From: a bacterium
GTDB taxonomy: Bacteria; Margulisbacteria; Marinamargulisbacteria; SXXA01
Assembly: GCA_018402095.1 (NCBI GenBank)
Contig: JAGYJO010000040.1
Coordinates: 1-10,602 of the forward strand
Direction of reading: 5' to 3'
DNA length: 10,602 nucleotides
Part shown: piece by piece, positions 1 to 5,648 of the stretch
How the letters are laid out: every line of letters starts with the position of its first letter
How positions within the stretch are numbered: position 1 is the first letter of the stretch
Translations under genes and position numbers: made by a program
The notes under the pieces: generated by a model
Told to the model about the DNA's origin: nothing
The model's input: the letters and a program-made list of their open reading frames with translations, nothing else
The model's database searches: none

Positions 1-2
1 TG

Positions 3-770
3 GTCAAAGGGCGTGTCCAAATCATCAAAGAAAAACTGTTAAAAATAGCGCAGCAGCGTCAAACCCGTAGGGAAAAACGGCATGAGGCTATTTGTGTTAC
101 TGCCGCATTGATTGGCTATACGAATGCGGGGAAGTCCTCTTTGCTCAATCGTCTGACACAGGCGGGTGTTTATGCTGAGGATAGGTTGTTTGCAACTCTG
201 GATCCTACTTCTCGACAGTTGGAGTTGCCCTCCAATCAGCAATTGGTTTTGACCGATACCGTTGGGTTTATTCAGAAGTTGCCGCATCACTTGGTGAGTT
301 CTTTTCGTGCGACGTTGGAAGAGGTGACACAGGCTGATTTGTTGATTCATGTTGTGGATATGTCTGATCTCCATTGTGAATTCAAAATAAATACAGTGAA
401 TAAGTTATTAAAGGAATTGGGGGCCGATGAGATTCCTATGTTGTACGCCTTTAATAAATGGGATTCTGTTTCCGATATGAAAATATTGGAACATTTGACT
501 TCCCAATATCAACCGTCTACGTATTTTTCAGCTAAAACAGGCCAACGTATGGAAGACTTGATCTCGGCTATAGATACTTTTTTTGCCGAAAGAGAGTTGG
601 ATCTTACCTTGTTTTTACCACATCATAAGTTAAATCTTTTAAGTCTTTTGCATGAGTTTGGTCGTGTGCAGAGTACCTTGTATGATGAGGCCGGCTGTCA
701 TGTGCGTGTACGAATACAACGGGTGATGGGGCAACGTGTTTTGGCGATGTTGCATGAGTCTGTAGGGTAA
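3..770 (+). CDS. hflX: GTPase HflX, 5' end outside the window
   Basis: Ribosome-associated GTPase of the HflX family, which in other bacteria binds the 50S subunit and splits stalled or stress-inactivated ribosomes. The frame is open from the first bases of the window, so the gene begins upstream and only the C-terminal 255 residues are seen. It opens in the basic helical linker before the G domain (KGRVQIIKEKLLKIAQQR). The G motifs follow in order: G1 GYTNAGKSS, G3 DTVGF, the family hallmark FRATLEEVTQADLLIHVVD, G4 NKWD and a G5-like SAKTG. A short C-terminal domain ends at TAA 768-770. No frameshift is visible. The internal ATG at 108 is not the start, because the conserved linker lies upstream of it. 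hflX often sits beside hfq or hflKC, but the next gene here is unrelated and has its own promoter-like sequence. Confidence 0.95.
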   Translation, partial: VKGRVQIIKEKLLKIAQQRQTRREKRHEAICVTAALIGYTNAGKSSLLNRLTQAGVYAEDRLFATLDPTSRQLELPSNQQLVLTDTVGFIQKLPHHLVSSFRATLEEVTQADLLIHVVDMSDLHCEFKINTVNKLLKELGADEIPMLYAFNKWDSVSDMKILEHLTSQYQPSTYFSAKTGQRMEDLISAIDTFFAERELDLTLFLPHHKLNLLSLLHEFGRVQSTLYDEAGCHVRVRIQRVMGQRVLAMLHESVG

Positions 771-793
771 ATTCTGTGAGCGGGAAAAAAAAC

Positions 794-823
794 TTGCAAT
801 TTTTTTCTGAATTGTTCGATAAT
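794..823 (+). promoter_or_regulatory. Candidate sigma-70 promoter upstream of the 81-residue gene and rpe
   Basis: TTGCAA (794-799) and GATAAT (818-823) are separated by 18 bases, close to the TTGACA/TATAAT consensus. An eight-A tract (785-792) just upstream could act as an UP element. The expected transcript start, near 830, coincides with the beginning of the leader hairpin. The spacing from the hflX stop supports an independent transcription unit. Called by eye only. Confidence 0.45.
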
Positions 824-830
824 ATATTTA

Positions 831-883
831 GACTGGAATCTTGCAAGAGTTTTCCCCCCCTTTAGCTCGACAAGGTTCCAGTC
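831..883 (+). promoter_or_regulatory. 5' leader inverted repeat (8-bp stem)
   Basis: GACTGGAA (831-838) and TTCCAGTC (876-883) are exact reverse complements enclosing 37 bases. The inner part holds the palindrome TCTTGCAAGA and a run of seven Cs (854-860). The repeat begins about eight bases after the candidate -10 box, so it would form the 5' end of the mRNA. It is too short for a tRNA (53 bases) and lacks a U tract, so it does not look like a terminator. A leader or regulatory role is inference. Confidence 0.4.
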
Positions 884-934
884 CTTAAGTAAACGATTTT
901 CTTCCTTCTTGTGACCGCAGTAGAAAGGGTTTCT

Positions 935-1180
935 ATGCATACGACGTTTAAGTCTATTCCTCCTGTATCTGTTTTGAATTTGCTCAAGGCTTTTGGCTTT
1001 GATATGTCTGATCGTGCAGGTGGTTCTTGTATGGCTAATCCAGTGACGGTACGCAAGGATTCTGAAGGATTTCTTGTTGTAGATGAGGCTGGTTCTAGTG
1101 TGCCTTGCGTGTCTCCAGAATTGTTTGCCAAAACAGTGGAAGCAACGGAATCTTCTTTAAGATTGACACTTTTTCAATAA
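935..1180 (+). CDS. Hypothetical 81-residue protein upstream of rpe
   Basis: I do not recognise this protein. I chose ATG 935 because AAAGGG lies five bases upstream. The frame also allows GTG at 911, but that has no visible ribosome binding site. The 81 residues show no signal peptide or membrane segment. There are cysteines at about 32 and 58, and a glycine-rich stretch DRAGGSCMANPVTVR in the middle. The stop TAA abuts the ATG of rpe with no bases between, and rpe has no clear Shine-Dalgarno of its own, so this gene's translation probably feeds rpe by coupling. That tight junction and the clean frame support a real gene. The product could be a small regulatory or accessory protein, but nothing in the sequence says which. 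Confidence 0.6.
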   Translation: MHTTFKSIPPVSVLNLLKAFGFDMSDRAGGSCMANPVTVRKDSEGFLVVDEAGSSVPCVSPELFAKTVEATESSLRLTLFQ

Positions 1181-1867
1181 ATGAAACAATTACCAGTTAT
1201 TGCGCCTTCGATATTATCGGCTGACTTTGCCCGTTTGGGCGAAGACGTGTCAGCGGCATTGCAGGCTGGCGCGGGTATGGTGCATGTGGATGTCATGGAC
1301 AACCATTATGTGCCCAATTTGACCTTTGGACCCTTGGTTTGTAACGCGCTTCGTCAGTATGGTGTTACGGCGCCATTGGATGTGCACCTGATGATTGAGC
1401 CTGTAGATGCCTTGATTCCTGCCTTTGCAGAGGCTGGCGCCTCTCTGATTTCTTTTCACCCCGAAGCGTCGAAGCACCCAGACCGTACTTTGCAATTGAT
1501 TCGTTCTCTGGGTTGTGAAGCGGGTTTGGCGTTTAATCCTGGTATGCCTATAGAAATGTTGGACTATTTGATCGATAAAGTGGACTTGATTTTGGTCATG
1601 TCTGTAAACCCTGGGTTTTCTGGACAATCCTTTATTCCAAGTGCGTTGCAAAAGTTGTCGGATATTCGACGTCGGATTGATGCTTCCGGTCGTTCTATTC
1701 GTCTTGAAATTGACGGTGGGGTTACTCCGAAAAATATAGGTTCAATTTCGGCTGCAGGTGCCGATACGTTTGTGGTGGGGTCTGCCTTTTTTAATACACC
1801 TAATTATGTTGAAACAGTCCAAAATCTCCTTCGTGGTATTGGAGATTCAGCCTCCCCTTCGTGTTGA
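1181..1867 (+). CDS. rpe: Ribulose-phosphate 3-epimerase
   Basis: Interconverts D-ribulose 5-phosphate and D-xylulose 5-phosphate in the cytosolic pentose phosphate pathway. At 228 residues it has normal length and starts with MKQLPVIAPSILSADFARLG, as the proteobacterial enzymes do. Metal and catalytic residues of the TIM barrel are all present: His35 and Asp37 in VHVDVMDNHYVPN, His69 in DVHLMI, and Asp178 in LEIDGGV. The phosphate-binding loops NPGFSGQSF and GGV...GSAFF are intact. The wording is closest to beta/gammaproteobacterial Rpe. ATG 1181 directly follows the stop of the preceding gene. The 3' end overlaps the next gene by about 60 bases in another frame, so the three genes probably share one transcript. 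Confidence 0.97.
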   Translation: MKQLPVIAPSILSADFARLGEDVSAALQAGAGMVHVDVMDNHYVPNLTFGPLVCNALRQYGVTAPLDVHLMIEPVDALIPAFAEAGASLISFHPEASKHPDRTLQLIRSLGCEAGLAFNPGMPIEMLDYLIDKVDLILVMSVNPGFSGQSFIPSALQKLSDIRRRIDASGRSIRLEIDGGVTPKNIGSISAAGADTFVVGSAFFNTPNYVETVQNLLRGIGDSASPSC

Positions 1868-2546
1868 AGTAATTCGAGAAAGACGGCGTAGTCTCTCTTT
1901 GCGTATTCTGTCTGGTGTACATGGCCGGATGAAAGTCCCTATGGGATATACAGACGCATTGGCGCTTACTTTTTTGCAAAAAAAAGAATCCTGGATTTTG
2001 CGCCAAATCAATCGCTTGAATCAACATGCGCAACCGCCGTCAGACTATTTTTCAGGAACAGTGATTTCCTATCTTGGTGAACCGTTGCAACTCCAAATTT
2101 CCTATAGAGATATGAAATATCCTAAAATAGCATTAATGGGCGATAAACTGGTTTTGGAGGGTTCTACGGCAATGCTAGGCGAAGATCGTCATGGTGCGAT
2201 TCTGAAATGGTTACGTGCCCGTGCATCAGATGTGTTTGTAGATAGAGTAGGGCTTTATGCGGATCAAATTGGTAAGTACCCTACTCAAATTCGTGTGAAG
2301 ATATTACGTTCTAAATGGGGGAGTTGTTCTAGTTTGGGTGCAATTAATTTGCGTTGGAATTTGATTATGGCACCTCTATGGATTTTGGATTATGTGGTTA
2401 TTCACGAATTGTGTCATTTGTATTTTCCGCATCATAGACCTTCTTTTTGGGCCTTGGTAGCTGTGCACTGTCCCAATTATTTGGCTGCAAAACAGTGGCT
2501 GAAAGACTATGGAGAGAGCTTGGAATTGCCTACACTTTCTCATTAG
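1806..2546 (+). CDS. YgjP-like zinc metallopeptidase (DUF45 family)
   Basis: Member of the YgjP/DUF45 family of small cytosolic zinc metallopeptidase-like proteins, distantly related to SprT-like proteases. Substrates are poorly known. From ATG 1806 it has 246 residues, the usual size. The N-terminal half is the family beta-rich domain (RRSLSLRILSGVHGRMKVP). The second half has the signature SKWGSCSSLGAINLRWNL, then HELCH at residues 200-204 (HExxH, two zinc ligands plus catalytic Glu), the downstream His pair in PHHRPSFW, and the closing NYLAAKQWLKDYG. The start is uncertain: ATG 1806, GTG 1833 or TTG 1839 all lie inside the 3' end of rpe, none with a good ribosome binding site. Translation is therefore probably coupled to rpe. 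The frame also extends upstream into rpe to ATG 1758, but nothing there resembles the family. Confidence 0.9.
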   Translation: MLKQSKISFVVLEIQPPLRVEVIRERRRSLSLRILSGVHGRMKVPMGYTDALALTFLQKKESWILRQINRLNQHAQPPSDYFSGTVISYLGEPLQLQISYRDMKYPKIALMGDKLVLEGSTAMLGEDRHGAILKWLRARASDVFVDRVGLYADQIGKYPTQIRVKILRSKWGSCSSLGAINLRWNLIMAPLWILDYVVIHELCHLYFPHHRPSFWALVAVHCPNYLAAKQWLKDYGESLELPTLSH

Positions 2547-2636
2547 CTGTATTTGTGTTTCGACAAAACGAGATGGTTTGGGGTGGGTATATTACGAATC
2601 ATGAATACATTATTGGGTGGAGGGATGGCCGATTGT

Positions 2637-2661
2637 CTTTGTATAACTAATTTATACAAAG
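2637..2661 (+). promoter_or_regulatory. 10-bp perfect inverted repeat overlapping a ribosome binding site
   Basis: CTTTGTATAA (2637-2646) and TTATACAAAG (2652-2661) are exact reverse complements around the 5-base loop CTAAT. The right arm supplies the first bases of AAAGGTGG (2658-2665), the Shine-Dalgarno eight bases before ATG 2674. As RNA the hairpin would hide part of that site. As DNA the symmetrical, AT-rich arms could be an operator. It lacks a U tract, so it is not a good terminator for the preceding gene. The arrangement is seen directly; the regulatory role is inference. Confidence 0.5.
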
Positions 2662-2673
2662 GTGGTGTTTTTT

Positions 2674-3201
2674 ATGGATGTCTCTTTTTTATCTCAGGTG
2701 AATGCAAACGCGCTAAAGCAAGTTTCGGTAAAGCCGGTATCAGATAGCGGTTTTTCGGCCGCACTGGAATCTGCTGAACAACATGTATCTCCAGAATTGG
2801 TGACGCCAGAACTGTTGAAAACATTTTTAGAAGATCCGAATAGTACGCTTCCAGAAGGTATAAGGAAGTCACTGTTAGCACTTTTTTCTGATACCGTCTT
2901 GTCTCCAAAAGAACTAAGTGTTTTGGGTAAACAATTGTCTGTTTATGCTTCTGGATTAGCGGAAGTCGTGACTTTTTCGTCGAATCCACTAGACGTAGCT
3001 CAGGCAGACTTTAATTTACAAATTGTTACGGCTGGGATGATGACTATGGTGGATGCTTATGGCAATCAACATGCCTTGAATGATCTGATAGGGCTGTGGA
3101 AAAAACTGGATACACGAACAGCTTCTTTTGAGAATTTAGAATCCAATTTTATTGAGTTTTCTAAAAAGGGACAATGGACCTGTCTCAGACCGATTTGGTG
3201 A
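2674..3201 (+). CDS. Hypothetical 175-residue protein, first gene of the decayed tract
   Basis: I do not recognise this protein with confidence. ATG 2674 has a strong ribosome binding site (AAAGGTGG, spacing 8). The frame also allows GTG at 2662, but the ATG fits better. The product begins MDVSFLSQVNANALKQVSV, has no signal peptide or membrane segment, and is mostly predicted helical. Its C-terminal part (SNPLDVAQADFNLQIVTAG, then NDLIGLWKKL) has the loose shape of a type III secretion inner-rod protein (SctI): a small protein ending in an amphipathic helix after a 'NP..' turn. That resemblance is weak and is offered only as a hypothesis. The last 28 bases overlap the start of the next gene, and the final residues (GQWTCLRPIW) could be native or the result of an indel. 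It is the only gene of this tract whose frame is intact. Confidence 0.6.
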   Translation: MDVSFLSQVNANALKQVSVKPVSDSGFSAALESAEQHVSPELVTPELLKTFLEDPNSTLPEGIRKSLLALFSDTVLSPKELSVLGKQLSVYASGLAEVVTFSSNPLDVAQADFNLQIVTAGMMTMVDAYGNQHALNDLIGLWKKLDTRTASFENLESNFIEFSKKGQWTCLRPIW

Positions 3202-3636
3202 CGCCTGAAGAAAAGCAACAGCTGACATTCGATAATAATATGCGATGTGGACCAAAATATCATCGTATGGTCATTTGGAGCGTTCCAAGGTGTTGTTGGC
3301 TGCTTTCGAAGAATCGCAGCAAATGCGTACAGCCAAAATAGAGTTTACGGGAGAGCCTTTGGATAGTTTGGTTGATGATCCACTGAAGGTTTGGGTAGTT
3401 GATTACTGCTTGAGAGAGATAAGCCTATCACAACGGCTGATGGGGTTTCAAAATGGTTAAGGGTTTATCTTGATTATACCTTGGCGCATTTTCTACCTCG
3501 CAGTAGACTGCGTCGTAGGAGGCGCGAGGAAAATAAATTGTGGGTGGATTCTTTTGGGTGTTTTGGTCATAGCTGCTGCCTTTTTGTGGTGCGTGGTTTG
3601 TCTCGTTCTGAGTCTTTGTTGTTCACTCACAATTGA
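3174..3636 (+). pseudogene. Broken gene for a protein with a C-terminal membrane anchor
   Basis: A start is clear: ATG 3174 preceded by AAGGG, inside the end of the previous gene, giving MDLSQTDLVTPEEKQQLTFD. The frame then shifts near 3238, continues as WTKISSYGHLERSKVLLAAF until about 3405, shifts to DKPITTADGVSKWLRVYLDY and the basic stretch PRSRLRRRRREENK, shifts again for a hydrophobic segment WILLGVLVIAAAFLW, and shifts back to end RGLSRSESLLFTHN at TGA 3634-3636. The stitched product is about 150 residues, with an N-terminal soluble domain, an Arg-rich cluster and one C-terminal transmembrane helix, so the N-terminus would be cytosolic. The stop overlaps the next ATG as TGATG. I cannot assign a family. 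At least three indels make it non-functional as written. Confidence 0.6.
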
Positions 3637-3876
3637 TGACCGTTACGTTACCTGTTGCCGGTATGACATGCGAGAGCTGTCAAAAAACGGTTCGTGATGG
3701 GTTATTGGGGCTGCCAGGTGTTCGTACTGTTGATGTGGACTTGTCTGCTGGGTCGACTACGATTACTTATGATCAGTCTATGTTGATTGTACAATCTTTG
3801 GTTGAAACAGTTTTGAGTCCAGTGTGCCTACGAAAACCAATTGGAAGTTGTTAATTTTAAGATGAAGATTAATTGA
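3636..3876 (+). pseudogene. Copper chaperone-like HMA-domain protein (CopZ type), frameshifted
   Basis: Small heavy-metal-associated domain, normally a cytosolic Cu(I) carrier that hands copper to ATPases or cuproproteins. ATG 3636 overlaps the upstream stop (TGATG). The product opens MTVTLPVAGMTCESCQKTV with the copper-binding pair Cys12/Cys15 in the GMTCxxC loop, then GLPGVRTVDVDLSAGSTTIT, the usual second and third strands, and the helix VQSLVETVLS. In the first frame it stops at 3852-3854 after an unlikely tail. A one-base shift near 3820 restores the expected end AYENQLEVVNFKMKIN with TGA 3874-3876, for about 79 residues. The metal loop is intact, so the copper site could still form even in the truncated form. 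That stop lies within the ribosome binding site of the following sodC remnant, suggesting coupled expression of chaperone and enzyme. Confidence 0.75.
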
Positions 3877-3891
3877 GGAGAATTTTACTAG

Positions 3892-4397
3892 TTAGCAGCG
3901 ATTATTTGTTGTTTAAGTATGTTTGTTGGAACGGTTATTTCTGCGGCACCGATAGCGCGTGCACTATCTATATTGCATCCCTTAGGGGATAACACCGTTA
4001 TGGGAATTGTGAAAATGGTTGAAGAGGGTGGTTCTCTACATATTACAGGTGAGGTTTCCGGTTTGGTTCCGGGGAGTTTGCATGGATTTCATTTGCATGA
4101 ATTTGGTGATTGCTCAGCACCGGATGGTACATCTGCTGGGGGACATTACAATCCCGAGGGTCATTTTCATGCAGGACCCAAGAGTCGTATTCGGCATTTC
4201 GGTGATTTTGGTAATCTCAAAGCTGATAAGTTGGGTGTGGCGCATATTGATATTGTTGTACCAGCTCTAGGGGCTTGTCTTTGGCTTATGGTCGTGGATT
4301 GGTTTTGCATGCAAGGTCCTGATGATGAAAACAAATCCATCGGGTAATTCCTGGTCCCTGTATTGCGTGTGGGGTTGTAGGTATTTCTAAGCTTTAA
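3892..4397 (+). pseudogene. sodC: Exported Cu/Zn superoxide dismutase, frameshifted
   Basis: Remains of a periplasmic Cu/Zn superoxide dismutase (superoxide to peroxide and oxygen). GAGGAG at 3875-3880 is a good ribosome binding site, but no start codon follows at the right place. The in-frame leader LAAIICCLSMFVGTVISAA, ending APIARA, looks like a signal peptide that has lost its first residues. ATG 3919 lies inside it. The domain then reads GFHLHEFGDC (two Cu ligands and the disulfide Cys), GGHYNPEGHFHAGP (bridging and Zn His), RHFGDFGNLKADK (Zn His and Asp). The rest lies in other frames: YGRGLVLHA (last Cu His) and GPCIACGVVGISKL ending at TAA 4395-4397. The active-site Arg expected before IACGV is Cys. 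At least three indels plus the lost start and Arg argue for a dead gene, although every metal ligand is still encoded. Confidence 0.85.
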
Positions 4398-4485
4398 GGC
4401 GAGCAGGAGGGGGGCGAAGCGTCATCACGCTGGTCCCTCTGTTGTTTGCGATGGCGCTGACTACTGCTGGTGGCTAGACAATTTT

Positions 4486-5591
4486 ATGGGAGTTTGATTT
4501 AACTCCAGTATGCATGTTGATAACCCACTTTCTGTAATTCCGCCAATTTTGACGGGCGTTTCTCTTTTTTTGGGGGATTTTGGTGCGTCGAAAGAGTCTT
4601 CGTTTTGGTTGTCTAAACGTGAAGATAGACACCAGTTTTTTTCGGAATTATCGGATTTAGATGCAACAGCAATAGCCCTCTTTTTGATAATGGGGGCCAA
4701 AATCTATTGGTTTTAAATGTTGCTTGCTTCCTTTCCTTCATATACAGTAAAGATGCGGACACTGGTGTTGTATCCTTGACTCTCTCAGGCAAGGGCTAGA
4801 TGGTCTTTCTGTTTTTGACTTTGTGTTGCTTTTAGTCCTACTTTTCAGACGAGATCGCTGATTTTCTTTAGCCCTTCAGGCTTATTGTGATTTGCGTGAG
4901 TCGATTTTGTTGCTCGATATTCCCAATGTGCCTATGGATGCCGTGAATTGGTTTCAAAGTAATCTTAGCATTGACGAAAGAGTGGCTTTTAATACTCCTT
5001 ATTTGAAAATCAATAAGATGGAAATTGGTGCTAGTTGTGCTGTGGCAGGTATTATGAATCGTTTGGATAAAACGGCGGGTATTTGGAGTAGCCCTAGTGG
5101 GCAGTACAAAATTGGAGGATAGTGCAATTTTTCCAACCGTGCGGTTAGGTAATCCCTGAGACACTGCGGCTTAATGGGATGGGTGTTAATTGTATTCGTC
5201 ATTTCAAAAGCCTAGGGAACTGTTCTTTTTGGGGGAGTGTGACTGGTGTAGGGTTGAAACATCCAATCCGTATTGCATATATTCAGATGCGGCGAACGTT
5301 GTTTTATATATTAAAAAAGTATTTTGGCTGGTGTCAGTCCATTGTCTGGTGGCGTTGTCCTTACCATGAGGGTGTTGGAGCATGATATTTCTGCTGTTGT
5401 AGAACCTTTTCTCCTAGATCTGCTTTCTAGAGGTGCTTTTGTGGGTAAACCGTATCTGAAGCGTATTCTTGATGTGCACGGCAGAAAATGCTGTTGTTAC
5501 GATTTCTGTTGGGGCAGCCTTACTCACGCCTGCTGAGCAAGTCATGACGACAGTCGTTGTTGTGATGAAGTCCCAAGCGTCTTCTATTTGA
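4486..5591 (+). pseudogene. Contractile tail sheath protein (phage or extracellular injection system), heavily frameshifted
   Basis: Stitching the forward frames recovers a whole sheath protein of about 365 residues, the size of short sheaths of extracellular contractile injection systems and R-type tails. N-terminal part: FDLTP then HVDNPLSVIPPILTGVSLFL, followed by DRHQFFSELSDLDATAIALF and GAKIYWF, the family's 'FFxxGG..xYxVR' region. Middle: GLDGLSVFDFVLLLV, SDEIADF, QAYCDLRESILLLDIP. Core: AVAGIMNRLDKTAGIWSSPS, matching the conserved 'vAGxxARTDrtrGVWKAPA'. C-terminal domain: ETLRLNGMGVNCIRHFKSLG, FWGSVT, AYIQMRRTLFYI, EPFLLDLLSRGAFVG and VTISVGAALLTPAEQ, matching 'LN..GINxIR', 'WGaRT', 'RYinVRR' and 'iGiAPvrPAEF'. 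About nine frame changes and several stops rule out a working product. No tube or baseplate gene is seen, so phage and injection-system origins remain open. Confidence 0.8.
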
Positions 5592-5608
5592 GGGGCAACT
5601 GTTATTTC

Positions 5609-5637
5609 TTGCTCTTCAAAGAGATATTTAGTATCGT
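5609..5637 (+). promoter_or_regulatory. aspS: Weak candidate promoter for aspS
   Basis: TTGCTC (5609-5614) and TATCGT (5632-5637) are 17 bases apart, just upstream of the aspS ATG at 5649. The -10 match is poor. This is the only candidate I see in the 57 bases between the sheath remnant and aspS, and aspS may instead be read through from upstream. Confidence 0.2.
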
Positions 5638-5648
5638 TTTCAATCGCT

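Noticed and set aside
784..807. A8/T7 symmetric tract after hflX as a terminator
   Set aside because: The stem would be only A-T pairs with one G-C, too weak; it fits better as an A-tract near the candidate promoter.
831..883. tRNA-like outline: 7-8 bp outer stem with GGTTCCAGTC at the 3' side
   Set aside because: Only 53 bases long, with no T-loop, anticodon arm or D arm; it cannot fold as a tRNA.
3470..3697. Stand-alone 75-residue membrane protein
   Set aside because: It has no ribosome binding site, and its ends run out of frame into the flanking broken gene and the HMA gene; only the hydrophobic middle is meaningful.
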